The notes under the pieces: generated by a model
Database searches by the model: none
What the model saw: the letters and a program-made list of their open reading frames with translations, nothing else
Told to the model about the DNA's origin: nothing
Shown here: positions 44,855-54,695 of the stretch, in pieces
Numbering within the stretch: position 1 is the first letter of the stretch
Layout: each line of letters starts with the position of its first letter
Origin: Pantoea allii
GTDB lineage: Bacteria > Pseudomonadota > Gammaproteobacteria > Enterobacterales > Enterobacteriaceae
Assembly: GCF_002307475.1 (NCBI RefSeq)
Contig: NZ_NTMH01000036.1
Location: 62,001 to 126,000, forward strand
DNA: 64,000 nucleotides
Direction: 5' to 3'
Position numbers and translations under genes: made by a program

Positions 44855-44873
44855 AAGTCCGTAATATTTCGGT

Positions 44874-46610
44874 TTACCTGTTCAGTCGGTAAAGCTGGTA
44901 GTTCTCTTCATTATCCGCAGGCCTTTCCCCCTGCCAGACCAATGTTCCGTCGACATACTCTTCAGGGTGCTTTTTATCATGCTGCACCAGCAGCCAGTGA
45001 CAACGATAAGCACCTCTGTGCTTCCCTTCTCGTAATGTTATCAGCCCGTCATAATATTCCAGTAAAGCTCGCTGCGGCTCGCCAAGGTGCTTGCTTGCCA
45101 CACACTCGTCCTTCGGCAACCAGGCCCGCAACGGGATAAACACATCAGAATAGCGCTTAGTATAATCCAGGTACGGCATGCCCAATGTCATGGCTAAAAC
45201 CCAGCACAGCGTGATGCAGCTGGTAAAAACAGCTAAAGGACATTGCCGACAGGTGCGGTTAAGCAACACCAGCCCGCTGAGCATCAGCGTTGCCACTAAT
45301 GCCACAATAAGCATCACCGGAGAGAGCTGCGGCGTGAAGCCAGGTGCGCCGTGCAAGACCCATTTGTTCCACAACGGTGCAGGCCAGCCAGTCATCAGGA
45401 TGATCCCTGCCCCCCACATGACCGCAGGGAGCAGGCAGAATAGTCCAAGTGCCCAGGGACGTAACTTTTCTGTCCAGGTGCTTTTCTGTTGGCAGGCTCC
45501 AACGGCCAGTATGGCCAGCGGCAGAAGCAGCGGCATGGCGTAAAGCTCACGCGCATCGGAAGCGACTGACAACGTAACGAAACCGGCAGAAAAAAACGTT
45601 ACCAGCACCTTCGCAGGGGCACTAATGCCGGTTTTCCATGTGCGCCAGAGCCACCATGAAGCCATCGGCAATGCAGGAAAGGCGTACCAGGGAAGCAGTT
45701 TGAAGTAAAAAAAGTGTTTCGCTTTGGGGCCAAGTTTAGCGGTGCCATCGAAACGGCCAACGTTATTCACCAGCAGCCAGGTTGAAAACAGTTTTTCTGA
45801 ACGCATCCAGAGCGCATATAACCACGGTGCAACCAGCGGGCAGAAGACCAGCACCGCGATGGCACAAAATATGGCATAGCGTCTGCTACGACATTCTGCA
45901 TTCAGCAAAGGTAGCGCCAGTGCTGTCAGCCCAAGAATGCCGGGGCCGAGAAGCCCTTTAGACAGGAACATGATGGCTGCGCCAACGCCCAGAATCGTTC
46001 CCCCCAACATGTGGCGGCGAATTCCCAAAACGAAACCGTAAATGCCAATTGCACCGCCTGCCAGCAAAGCAGTGTCCGTAATCATCTGATGAGCCCGGAT
46101 AGGAAAACCAACACAGGCAAACAGAATAAGCACCGCCCAGCGGCCCGCTCCCCTGCCAAACAGCTCCCGGGACGTCAGCGCGATGGCATAACAGGTGATC
46201 AAGATAAACAGGCCCGTTGTCAGACGTGCTGCATCCGGTTCGCCCAGTAGTGGACTAAACAGCCGGAGGAAGAACGAGGCCACAATGAAATAGAGTGGCG
46301 GCTTTTCCATAAAGGGTTCGCCCGCCAGCGTAGGTACTATCCAGTCACCGGTTTGGGCAATATGACGGATTAGTCCAAAGGTATAAGCCTCATCCGGCTT
46401 CCACGGCTCATGACCCACAAGCCCCGGTAGTAGCCAGCAGGTGAAGACAACCATGCACAACAGGAGTGAGATTTGCTGAGATGCAGGTAAAAAAGGTCGG
46501 GTCGGGTATATGTAAGTCGCACTTTTACTGGTAAATGTTTGAGGTAAAAAGCTTTCCGGGCCTGCAGCCCGCGTAACAGGAAAGCCCATCTGGCAATGTC
46601 TTGTATTCAC
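44874..46610 (-). CDS. GT39-family (ArnT/PMT-like) lipid-linked glycosyltransferase
   Basis: 578 residues, about twelve membrane helices and a soluble C-terminal domain. The first periplasmic loop holds HEPWKPDEAYTFGL with the acidic residue expected at the catalytic site, then GDWIVPTLAGEPFMEKPPLYF, as in ArnT. Such enzymes transfer a sugar from undecaprenyl phosphate to lipid A or another periplasmic acceptor. The start is uncertain because the first 35 residues are not conserved-looking. It has no arn operon neighbours, so the acceptor is open. Confidence 0.85.
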   Translation of the reverse strand: MNTRHCQMGFPVTRAAGPESFLPQTFTSKSATYIYPTRPFLPASQQISLLLCMVVFTCWLLPGLVGHEPWKPDEAYTFGLIRHIAQTGDWIVPTLAGEPFMEKPPLYFIVASFFLRLFSPLLGEPDAARLTTGLFILITCYAIALTSRELFGRGAGRWAVLILFACVGFPIRAHQMITDTALLAGGAIGIYGFVLGIRRHMLGGTILGVGAAIMFLSKGLLGPGILGLTALALPLLNAECRSRRYAIFCAIAVLVFCPLVAPWLYALWMRSEKLFSTWLLVNNVGRFDGTAKLGPKAKHFFYFKLLPWYAFPALPMASWWLWRTWKTGISAPAKVLVTFFSAGFVTLSVASDARELYAMPLLLPLAILAVGACQQKSTWTEKLRPWALGLFCLLPAVMWGAGIILMTGWPAPLWNKWVLHGAPGFTPQLSPVMLIVALVATLMLSGLVLLNRTCRQCPLAVFTSCITLCWVLAMTLGMPYLDYTKRYSDVFIPLRAWLPKDECVASKHLGEPQRALLEYYDGLITLREGKHRGAYRCHWLLVQHDKKHPEEYVDGTLVWQGERPADNEENYQLYRLNR

Positions 46611-47190
46611 GATTTACTGCCCTGCCCTACCTGTTTTTACGTTAATGGGCTGATTTAAACCTCACCCTGTCCATGCTGACTCAGTCATAATGTTCGTGCG
46701 TAAGCTGTACAGATGAGACCTTCACCCGGTTCGTCTCAGACATATGCCTCATTGTTCATGCAATGTTTCTCTCAATTTCACTTAAAATTGGGTGAACTCA
46801 TTACGAAAAGGGAGGCGTATGCGCTTACTGGTAATGAATAAGGTAAAGAAAGCGGAATAAACGAGGAATAAACATACTGTGCTTTAAGCTGAGATTTCAG
46901 ACAAAAGCCATTAACGACTGTTTGTTTAAAGAATATTTAATGTTCAGTGAAAATAACGCATAAATAATTTTTCTGCCAAACGGTTTAGTTCATAAAAACA
47001 TCATAAGCCAGAGGAACCTTTCGCACTGGCTCAGACTCAATAAGGCCGTTATCAGAAATAACATTCACTTTTTACGCGCGTGCTAAAGCATTAATAAAGC
47101 TAAATAAACCATCCTTTTCCAGGGTTAACACTTATCAATTTGATGTATAATAACCCGATAAAAAATCATCAACCAAAAGGACTTAACTTT
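46611..47190. other. Divergent intergenic region
   Basis: About 580 AT-rich bases between the GT39-type gene and the next plus-strand gene. It should hold both promoters. No gene, repeat or RNA recognised. Confidence 0.35.
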
Positions 47191-47739
47191 ATGAATGCAA
47201 AACAGTATGGCGTCCCATTGCTCGTATCATCTCTTATTCTGGGCGGTGCCATTTTCTGTGCAGCGATGGTTAACAAAGGACTCATCCTTCAAGAAAAACA
47301 CGTCATTAAGACTACGTCAGGGAGTGTGAACCTCGGTGAAATTTATAGTGAAAAACGTGGGATGGATATTACCTTAGCGGCTGCATCGGATAACGCACCA
47401 AAAGAAATAAACCTGACTAATTTAGATCCAAACAATTTCTCAGGTGATATTCATAATGCGTTAACAAAAATAGCAAATCGGGCTAACGAGCAACAAGGTT
47501 TATCCGGTGATAAAGCAATAAAAGTGGATAAACTATCCTCTAACTTACCTTTTAAGCTGCACGTAACAACTTATATTCAGTACATCTCTGAACACATACC
47601 TAATTACAAACTGGTTATTGAGGAAAAAGATTTCATTATCGAGAAAGAAGTATTTGAACATCGTATTAATACTGAAGCAGAGAAGATGGTAAAAGAAAGC
47701 GCTCCAGTATTTTCTGCAAACAGTTTTATCAAAGATTAA
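47191..47739 (+). CDS. Membrane-anchored protein of unknown function
   Basis: 182 residues from the ATG at 47191, which has AAAAGGA upstream; the frame opens at 47140. One N-terminal membrane helix (YGVPLLVSSLILGGAIFCAA) leaves a periplasmic domain rich in Asn, Lys and Glu. I do not recognise it. It has its own terminator and lies just outside the argU island repeat. Confidence 0.65.
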   Translation: MNAKQYGVPLLVSSLILGGAIFCAAMVNKGLILQEKHVIKTTSGSVNLGEIYSEKRGMDITLAAASDNAPKEINLTNLDPNNFSGDIHNALTKIANRANEQQGLSGDKAIKVDKLSSNLPFKLHVTTYIQYISEHIPNYKLVIEEKDFIIEKEVFEHRINTEAEKMVKESAPVFSANSFIKD

Positions 47740-47778
47740 AGTTTATCTTTTCCCGGTTCTCAGGAAAAATTATTGAAT

Positions 47779-47808
47779 AAAAGCTGGTCTTTCCATAGAC
47801 CAGCTTTT
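47779..47808 (+). terminator. Rho-independent terminator
   Basis: AAAAGCTGGTCT (47779-47790) pairs perfectly with AGACCAGCTTTT (47797-47808) over a six-base loop. Confidence 0.9.
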
Positions 47809-48000
47809 ACTATTTTTTATTGTAGACAACGCGCATGAGGAAAACGCTGGTTTTATTTCTTTGCATTTAAAAAGCAGGTTCTGGTATTTTTTCCACCTAA
47901 GAAATATTACACACATCCTCAATATTTTTGTCATACAGCAATGTTGAGTTGATGCATACCGTACCACTGACTTCCCCCATATTGGATAAGAACGCAATAG

Positions 48001-48118
48001 GTGACCCTGTACCGAAATGGACCAGTTAAAAGATTTATATTCTGATTTTTAAGGGAAAAGTAGACTTTAAGGGATGCAAACAGAAGAGAAAGTGGCGCGC
48101 CCTACAGGATTCAAACCT
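48001..48118 (-). repeat. Distal attachment-site repeat of the argU island
   Basis: 118 bases match 54997-55114 with about seven substitutions and no gaps. The last 26 bases copy the 3' end of the argU tRNA, including the T-arm side. This is the layout left by a tyrosine-recombinase element that entered the tRNA gene. Confidence 0.88.
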
Positions 48119-48348
48119 TCTAGCTAGTCATCTGTTCTATATGTGTTTTTTTTCATTTTAGTTTGTGACCTGCCCCCAGATATGCCCCCTTAACAAAGTG
48201 CTCACCACCATGACTGTGGTTTATCAATGAGTGCTTGTCTGAGCTTCGATGACTCTTAGCATAGAGAATGTTAAGAAAATTCTTAACCTACCTAATAAAC
48301 AGAAGATGTATAATACTTAATCATTTGACTGAAAGGGATTGATTTTGA

Positions 48349-49152
48349 ATGAAGGGAATCGACAAAAAACTAACCATTTTCACCACAAAAAAAAGATTCA
48401 ATGACAGAAACGCCGATGACATGCAAAGTGGCGATATGGATGTTGATACGCTGAAAAAGCATTACCATCTCGGACAAGTATCAACTTTCATAGACTGGAC
48501 TACTTTTGGTCCTTCCTATCAGCATCCCGCTACTAACTCCATACGGCCAGTTAGCAGGGAAAGAGCCATAGCGATGTTATACGATGAACTAAGATCTCAG
48601 TCCTATGTCTTTTCTTTCCGAGGACCATACCAGGGCTTGATCATAGATCTTTTCAATCATATGCAGCGCAATAATGGAAAAGATTATCAGCATCCGACTA
48701 TGAACAATGCCTACAGAAATCTTATTTTGAGTGACAAATCTGTCGATAGCACACTATCCATAATTAAAAATACTATCGAGCAATTTGATTTCAACAAGTC
48801 CCAATTAACGAAAGAACATTTCTCAACTGTGTTATCTAAAAGCCATTTACCTAAATACACAAGATGGAAAGATTTCGTCAATGGTATGGGGATTACCGTG
48901 CATGACATAAACAGCACAGAAATTTCTATTGAAAGCCTGACCTTTCAAGGCAATAAATATACTGCGGTTGTCAAATATAGAGCACAAGACCATTTTGGCT
49001 TAGATAAAGAAGATATCTTAAAGATTAAATTCAACTCAATTAGTTTCTTCAGAATATGGTTTGTTCTACAGAGGGCTAAGCATTTTGCTCAAAAGCCATT
49101 TTTCACAAATTTCGAAGCCACTATAACATTGACAGGAGAAAACAATGTTTAA
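48349..49152 (+). CDS. DUF3289-family protein
   Basis: 267 residues. MQSGDMDVDTLKKHYHLG near the start, then YVFSFRGPYQGLIIDLFNHM and the C-terminal region RAKHFAQKPFFTNFEATITL match the DUF3289 family as I recall it. These proteins often lie behind VgrG, Hcp or Rhs genes in enterobacteria and are suspected toxins, but no activity is established. The next gene overlaps it by eight bases. Confidence 0.75.
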   Translation: MKGIDKKLTIFTTKKRFNDRNADDMQSGDMDVDTLKKHYHLGQVSTFIDWTTFGPSYQHPATNSIRPVSRERAIAMLYDELRSQSYVFSFRGPYQGLIIDLFNHMQRNNGKDYQHPTMNNAYRNLILSDKSVDSTLSIIKNTIEQFDFNKSQLTKEHFSTVLSKSHLPKYTRWKDFVNGMGITVHDINSTEISIESLTFQGNKYTAVVKYRAQDHFGLDKEDILKIKFNSISFFRIWFVLQRAKHFAQKPFFTNFEATITLTGENNV

Positions 49153-49597
49153 CTATAAAAGGATTGGAGCACTTTTAGTTTTTTTAATAATAGCATACTG
49201 CATATGGATTGCTATAAGACCTGCAAAAATAGTCAGAGTTGATAATGGTGCGGTTTTTGTAGAACATTTGCCAATGACTACAAAAGGGAAATTAAACTGG
49301 TGGTTGAAAAACAGAGAATTACTTGATAATAAATATCACATCATCAATACCCCTGATAACTTCACAGTTATAGTCATGAATTTCGGTGGTTATGAAAAAT
49401 TACCTACCGGAACCAGAGATGGATCAATTGATGACTATACTTGCTTTGATGATAATAATGGCGAGCATAAGAAATGTGTTTATAACAGCATAGCGTTAGT
49501 CGTTAGGGGCCGCATAAATGGTAAAGTGTTTATAACAATAGACGGTAAAACTTACCTTCAAACCGATAGTGATAAAGCTATAATTTATAAAGATTAA
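49145..49597 (+). CDS. DUF943-family membrane protein
   Basis: 150 residues. One N-terminal membrane helix (IGALLVFLIIAYCIWIAI) followed by RPAKIVRVDNG and the characteristic KGKLNWWLKNRELL block of DUF943. Two cysteines lie in the periplasmic part. It overlaps the DUF3289 gene by eight bases; the pair may be a toxin-immunity couple with the membrane-anchored partner protecting from the periplasmic side. This role is inferred. Confidence 0.8.
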   Translation: MFNYKRIGALLVFLIIAYCIWIAIRPAKIVRVDNGAVFVEHLPMTTKGKLNWWLKNRELLDNKYHIINTPDNFTVIVMNFGGYEKLPTGTRDGSIDDYTCFDDNNGEHKKCVYNSIALVVRGRINGKVFITIDGKTYLQTDSDKAIIYKD

Positions 49598-49625
49598 ACC
49601 ATGTCATCTAAGGCACAATTAAAAA

Positions 49626-49921
49626 ATGAAAAAAATACTTTTAGCATTGATGCTTTTTACTCCTTTATCATTTGCCGATTCTAATGTTAAAGGTGTGGAA
49701 TCAGCCGCGCTAAATTTCAACAAATGGTATGTCGGTCAACTCTTGCAGGATAAATCTCCTCTGACTGATTACTCTGCCCTTTCAAAGTATGTAACCAGTG
49801 ACACGATCAGTGCTTTGAAGAAGCTATACAGCGGGAATAGCAATGATGTAGATGTTCCTGATGCAGACATGTTCGTCAAGGCTCAAGACTATGAAAACGA
49901 CTGGAATCAAGTGAGTGTTAT
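49626..49921 (+). pseudogene. DUF3828-like secreted protein, 3' end lost to an IS
   Basis: Signal peptide (cleavage near SFADS), then a mature domain with ALNFNKWYVGQLL and a YVTSDTISALKKLY segment, as in DUF3828 proteins. The reading frame runs into the IS3-family end at 49922 after about 98 codons. The expected C-terminal strand region is missing on the other side of the IS. Confidence 0.7.
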
Positions 49922-49937
49922 TGTAAGCACACCCGTT

Positions 49938-50732
49938 TTAGTTCCACGCACTTTTTGAGGTTTCCGGTTTTACGGCCATCAGACGGTCCTCCTCCGGTGA
50001 CAGGTTATTCAGGGATTCATGAGGCCGCTCGCTGTTGTATTCCATCAGCCAGCGACTTGTGATTTCCCGAGCTTCATTCAGCGTTCTGAACAGGTAAAAA
50101 TCTAGGATTTCTGTTCGGTACGTCCGGTTAAACCGTTCGATAAAGGCGTTCTGCGTTGGTTTTCCCGGCTTGATAAATTCCAGCATCACTCTATGCTCTT
50201 CAGCCCACTGTGCCAGCGTCAGTGAGACCAGTTCTGGTCCGTTGTCCATCCGCAGTTTCAGTGGATAACCCCGGTTTGCCACGATTCTGTCCAGCACCCT
50301 GACCACCCGCTGTGCCGGGATATTCAGATCGATTTCTATGGCGAGGGCCTCGCGGTTAAAGTCATCAACCACATTAAAGGTCCGGAAGCGTCTGCCGCAG
50401 ACCAGCGCATCATGCATAAAATCGATGGACCAGCTCTGGTTAAGCGCTTCCGGCGTAGCCAGTGGCGCCGGGTTACGCGCGGGTAAACGCTGTTTTCCCT
50501 TGCGACGAAAATTCAGTTTCAGCAGGCAGTAAATCCGGTGAACGCGTTTATGGTTCCAGGTGTTACCCTGCCTGCGCAGCAGCTGGAACAGTTTTTTGAA
50601 GCCGTATCGCGGGTAGCGCTCTGCCAGCTCAGTCAGCACCTGGATCACCGGTTCATCACGCCGGGTATCGGGCTGGTAAAAATAGACCGTCCTGCTCAGC
50701 GATAACGTCCTGCAGGCCTGGCGAATGCTCAT
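49938..50732 (-). CDS. IS3-family transposase OrfB
   Basis: 264 residues with a DDE integrase core: SWSIDFMHDAL (first Asp), KLRMDNGPE (second Asp) and NAFIERFNRTYR (Glu). The frame continues upstream of the ATG and would be joined to OrfA by a programmed -1 frameshift to give the active OrfAB transposase. All catalytic residues are present, so the element may be functional. Confidence 0.92.
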   Translation of the reverse strand: MSIRQACRTLSLSRTVYFYQPDTRRDEPVIQVLTELAERYPRYGFKKLFQLLRRQGNTWNHKRVHRIYCLLKLNFRRKGKQRLPARNPAPLATPEALNQSWSIDFMHDALVCGRRFRTFNVVDDFNREALAIEIDLNIPAQRVVRVLDRIVANRGYPLKLRMDNGPELVSLTLAQWAEEHRVMLEFIKPGKPTQNAFIERFNRTYRTEILDFYLFRTLNEAREITSRWLMEYNSERPHESLNNLSPEEDRLMAVKPETSKSAWN

Positions 50733-50782
50733 GGTAAATTGCGCAGTCAGGTAACCGACGAGCTCACGCTTTATCGCTGGTT

Positions 50783-51049
50783 TTAAAGCTTTTTTTCGAT
50801 GACTTCTTTAAGTGCCCGGCATTCAAGGCTGAGATCAGCAAACATCTGTTTGAGGCGACGGTTTTCATCCTCCAGGTCTTTCATCTTTTTTATATCAGAG
50901 GCTTCCATACCGCCAAACTTCGCTTTCCAGTTGTAATAGCTGGCTTCAGAGATACCGGCTTCACGGCAGACATCCTTAACGGTACGTCCGGCTTCGACGG
51001 ACTTCAGAACGGCAATGATCTGGTGTTCGGTGAATCGGGCTTTACGCAT
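50783..51049 (-). CDS. IS3-family transposase OrfA
   Basis: 88 residues from the ATG at 51049. A helix-turn-helix DNA-binding domain (RFTEHQIIAVLKSVEAGRT) is followed by a leucine-zipper-like helix (LEDENRRLKQMFADLSLE). It ends next to the slippery region before orfB. Confidence 0.92.
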   Translation of the reverse strand: MRKARFTEHQIIAVLKSVEAGRTVKDVCREAGISEASYYNWKAKFGGMEASDIKKMKDLEDENRRLKQMFADLSLECRALKEVIEKKL

Positions 51050-51128
51050 GGTGATCTCCTCACAGGACATAATCAGTATGTCGGAAGATCTCTAAAAGCG
51101 AATGGTTCGGTTTACCGGGATGCTTACA

Positions 51129-51272
51129 GTAGATGATGTGCAAAACCCGGAGTGGCGAGTCATGTTCTTTCCGCAAAAAGGTGACTTCAACTCGCATGAT
51201 GGTATCCGTGATACAGAACTGCAACTTAAGCGCTGGATGCATATCTTTGATAATTTAATCAATAAAAATTAA
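51129..51272 (+). pseudogene. 3' end of an unidentified gene cut by the IS
   Basis: A frame of 48 codons runs from the IS edge to a TAA at 51270-51272. It reads NPEWRVMFFPQKGDFNSHDG, then TELQLKRWMHIFDNLIN, clearly protein-like. It does not look like the missing end of the DUF3828 gene. It is probably the tail of a second gene whose 5' part was deleted. Confidence 0.55.
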
Positions 51273-51341
51273 GCTTTTAAAGTGACTATATTTTTAGCCA
51301 GAACACTTGTTCAAGTATTCTGGCTTCTAATTTATGAAAGA

Positions 51342-54122
51342 CTAAAAACTCTTATTTATATTTATTTCCTTATCCGACTTGAACAACTGCTCGATCTCCT
51401 GATCTTGCCTGTCATTTAAAAACTTACATCTTTCTTCAGAAAGGAAGTATATATAGAATTTTTCTTGAGGCATGATATCAATATTGAAAGTGACATTCAT
51501 TAAAGCATATAGGAAAGGACTCTCATTATCGATGTTAAATTTGGAATTTAATAAACCTAAATTTTGTTCATTTATCGAATTAACACTAAGATTCAATAGA
51601 TCCAAAGACCTCTCCATAGTAAAACAATCTGACAACATGAAGTAGTATATCCCTGGTCTTTCGAAGCCTAACACACCACTGTCATCAGTCATTTTTAATC
51701 CTTTCGTATATCTGAATGTATTTACTCTATCACTCACCTTATACTCAATGCAAAAAGCACCCTTATTTTCAATTTCATTATAATTTCCTAACTCCTGTAT
51801 TTCAAAATGTCCGTTTTGGAAGTAAGGCAATAATGACCTAAGCCAATCATATACTAAGTTTAAACTTAAATTATGAACATTTGTTGAATAATGCACTCCG
51901 TCGATAGGTGTAAGCAACTCCCTTTTGTTTATTAATGACATAAATGTTGATCCGATAATTCTCTGGGATTTAGGCATATCATCTAAATTCAAAATCGATT
52001 TTAGGTATTTTTCTATTTCAGATTTTGTTTCTACAATATACTGATTAACGAGATCAGTATTAAGATCACTCTCTATAACTTCTTTAAGAATGATTTCATT
52101 AAATTTAAACAATAGCGTGTTCAGTTTATCTGCAACAGGTTTTATTTTTTTATTATCCAAATTTTCACCTGTTATAGCTTCATATGTTTTATGAAAGGAT
52201 TCATCTTCTAAAATTGAGATAATTGACTTAATTTGATGAGTATTTAAATCAGTATAAGATTTAAAGCTTGCAAAATCTCTAATGAATATAAAATCAAAAT
52301 GATTATTGCTGAAATCTGAATGTATCAAAAACATAGCAATCATTTTGTAACTATCATTAGCAATTGATAGGGTTGTCACTTCACCGTCTGGAATTTCACG
52401 CAATTTCGATTCTGCACCGAAAGATCTGTAGTCCTTAGGAATAGAGAACAACAGAAAATAAGTTTCTTCTTTATAATATAGCTCTTCTAAAAATCGAGCA
52501 TTCATCCATGATTTTAATAATTTTCTTAAAAGGATAAACTCATCATTCTCTGGTTCGTTTTTCTTAATTATGTGCTGCACGCGCAAAATAAGTAGTGTAA
52601 CAACTTCTAAAACACACCGAAGGATTTTTTTTTGGATTCCATTTAAAGACTCATGATCAATTTTGTTACTTTTTTCTAAAAATCTCATCTTGTAAGTAAC
52701 TAAATCGGTATCACACTCAAATGCTATGTAATTCATGTTTACTAAATTACTAATGGTATTATCTATAAGTAAATCCAAGAAAACATATTCACTGTCGTCA
52801 ATGCCATATCTAACCCTACTCTCTAAATTACGAAATGTACTCTTATAGAAAGCTGCAAAATCCTCTTTACTGTAAATATATCTCGACAGGTTGATTAACG
52901 ATGACATGATACCGGCGGCCTTGACTAACTCTCCACTCCTCAGAGGATAAGATATCATTTTCTCATAAAAACTTGAAAAAACAGATATATTAAATATTTT
53001 TTTATTTTTTAATTTAACTATGGATAAATCAAAATTCCTCAAAGTGAATGAATAATTGTCAGTAGTTGTAAGTTCATAAAAAACTTTAACGCCGAAATCA
53101 AGTGCCCATTCATCACCTTTCATTAAATGTTTTCTAAGGTTGACCAAAAGTGCTTCTTCATAAGCCTTAAAACTTTCATAGATAGGCGGAAGTTTTCCGA
53201 CAACTAAAGCTCCCTTCAATAACTCAGTAACTTTTAACACCATAGAATTATCTACAGATTTATCACTGCTAGTAACAATTTTAGCCACTGGTTTTATTAA
53301 AGGAGAAAAAAAATCAACATTGAGCAAGAGCACTAAGTTGTTAGATTTGCCCAACTCCTCAATCATCTCATAAAATTTAATCAAAACTTTATCATTAAAC
53401 CCAACTAATGAGTAGTTTGCATTGATTGGGAAAATATCTAATTCGATTACATTAGATGAAAAGTGACCTCCAATTAATTCAGACTGAATATAATCACTGG
53501 AACTTAACTTTTCGTGAAATCTTTGATTTAATTCTTTTCTTTCTATATTTACAAGCGAGTAGGCAGACCCAACAGACTTTATATTATTAAAAAGCAGAAT
53601 CCTTATTGTGTCTGATCTCTCCATAAACTCATAAAGCTTGTAGTACATCACCCCATATTTAATAATAAATAAAAGGGAGAAATAAAGTGATAAAAAATAT
53701 CCAATAAAACCACAACCAATAGTCAAAAGCAAAACACCACATATCAAACTGCATATTGATTCCATGCTGAAATCAAGGAATTTATTATCCCTCAATAATA
53801 ATATTTTCGATATTGACTCAAAACCATACTCAGAATAACTTGAAACTTGACCTACAAACATACTCATGAAGGTTATAGATAATGCAGCAATAGTGCCATG
53901 TATACCTAAAACACTTCCCCAGACGCTTGTAGTCCAGTTAAAATCTGTGTTGTTATATATTGAAGGGCTTATAAATAAAAACTTATAAGGTAGGTTAAAA
54001 AACCTTTCGAAATACAAACCTGACAAAGAAAAAAGGAAAACAATAAAATATAGTGCAACCACTTTTATTATATTAGATTTGATATTGTTTTTAAAGGTAA
54101 ACTTTCCTCTTCCTACAACCAT
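51342..54122 (-). CDS. Large multi-pass membrane protein of unknown function
   Basis: 926 residues from the ATG at 54122, which has CAGGAG seven bases upstream; the frame opens at 54161. About four membrane helices lie in the first 180 residues (YFIVFLFSLSGLYF, GIHGTIAALSITFMSM, ICSLICGVLLLTIGCGFIGY, LLFIIKYGVMYY). About 740 cytoplasmic, helix-rich residues with many Lys, Asp and Asn follow. I find no nucleotide-binding, nuclease or protease motif. The second-third helix region resembles DUF2254 membrane domains in pattern. It is very AT-rich, alone on its strand, and lies near an integrase in an island, the usual setting of anti-phage or other fitness cargo. Function unknown. Confidence 0.75.
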   Translation of the reverse strand: MVVGRGKFTFKNNIKSNIIKVVALYFIVFLFSLSGLYFERFFNLPYKFLFISPSIYNNTDFNWTTSVWGSVLGIHGTIAALSITFMSMFVGQVSSYSEYGFESISKILLLRDNKFLDFSMESICSLICGVLLLTIGCGFIGYFLSLYFSLLFIIKYGVMYYKLYEFMERSDTIRILLFNNIKSVGSAYSLVNIERKELNQRFHEKLSSSDYIQSELIGGHFSSNVIELDIFPINANYSLVGFNDKVLIKFYEMIEELGKSNNLVLLLNVDFFSPLIKPVAKIVTSSDKSVDNSMVLKVTELLKGALVVGKLPPIYESFKAYEEALLVNLRKHLMKGDEWALDFGVKVFYELTTTDNYSFTLRNFDLSIVKLKNKKIFNISVFSSFYEKMISYPLRSGELVKAAGIMSSLINLSRYIYSKEDFAAFYKSTFRNLESRVRYGIDDSEYVFLDLLIDNTISNLVNMNYIAFECDTDLVTYKMRFLEKSNKIDHESLNGIQKKILRCVLEVVTLLILRVQHIIKKNEPENDEFILLRKLLKSWMNARFLEELYYKEETYFLLFSIPKDYRSFGAESKLREIPDGEVTTLSIANDSYKMIAMFLIHSDFSNNHFDFIFIRDFASFKSYTDLNTHQIKSIISILEDESFHKTYEAITGENLDNKKIKPVADKLNTLLFKFNEIILKEVIESDLNTDLVNQYIVETKSEIEKYLKSILNLDDMPKSQRIIGSTFMSLINKRELLTPIDGVHYSTNVHNLSLNLVYDWLRSLLPYFQNGHFEIQELGNYNEIENKGAFCIEYKVSDRVNTFRYTKGLKMTDDSGVLGFERPGIYYFMLSDCFTMERSLDLLNLSVNSINEQNLGLLNSKFNIDNESPFLYALMNVTFNIDIMPQEKFYIYFLSEERCKFLNDRQDQEIEQLFKSDKEININKSF

Positions 54123-54695
54123 TATACGCTCCTGTTCCTTCCCTAACAGACTTGATACCAAATGATTTATTAAATCATGGATGCCATATGATCCATTTGC
54201 AGAACACTCGCCCTAAGTTAAGTGTAAGGATCATATGGCATAGATATTGTATCGTCATTTTCAAAAAAAAGTATATCCTAAACCCTTTTTTTCATTTTGA
54301 AAACATCTGCTTTAGGCTCTGGTGAAGGCGTAAAGCTCTGTTTTTGAGTAGCAAATATTCTTTCTACTTCGTACTCATTCCAGATAAGTATTCGATAATA
54401 GACTTGTAAAAATACAGCACTCGTTCGAGACTGACAGTTGAAGGTATTGTATAGAAGTTTGGACTGAGCAAAGCCGAACTCAAAACTACAATTATATTGC
54501 CTGGCCCTTTCAGATAGGGATTCTGATAATCCTGTTGATACTTCAAAAAGTATCATACACAGAACAGACAGGCATTTTTTACGATTTTTTTCTTTATTGC
54601 AGTCTGATTCGTCGTATCGAAGAATGACGCGATTTAGGAGTATCGGAAATTTCTGCTGACTAGCGATACCTGTTTTAAAAAAACCAATAAGGCTT

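Larger units (their letters stand above)
49922..51128 (-). mobile_element. IS3-family element, IS407 group (IS1222-like)
   Basis: About 1207 bp with imperfect terminal inverted repeats, both beginning TGTAAGCA. Two overlapping genes orfA and orfB follow the usual frameshift plan. No target-site duplication is visible (the left flank ends TTAT, the right begins GTAG). The sequences on either side do not rejoin into one gene, so an adjacent deletion or recombination between copies is likely. Confidence 0.82.

Noticed and set aside
48090..48118. Second tRNA gene at the distal island end
   Set aside because: Only the 3' 26 bases of argU are present; the rest of the cloverleaf is missing, so it is an attachment-site copy and not a tRNA.
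54278..54556. Two overlapping minus-strand frames between the large membrane protein and the integrase fragment
   Set aside because: Compositionally unlike proteins, in competing frames, without ribosome binding sites. Possibly remnants, but nothing can be supported.
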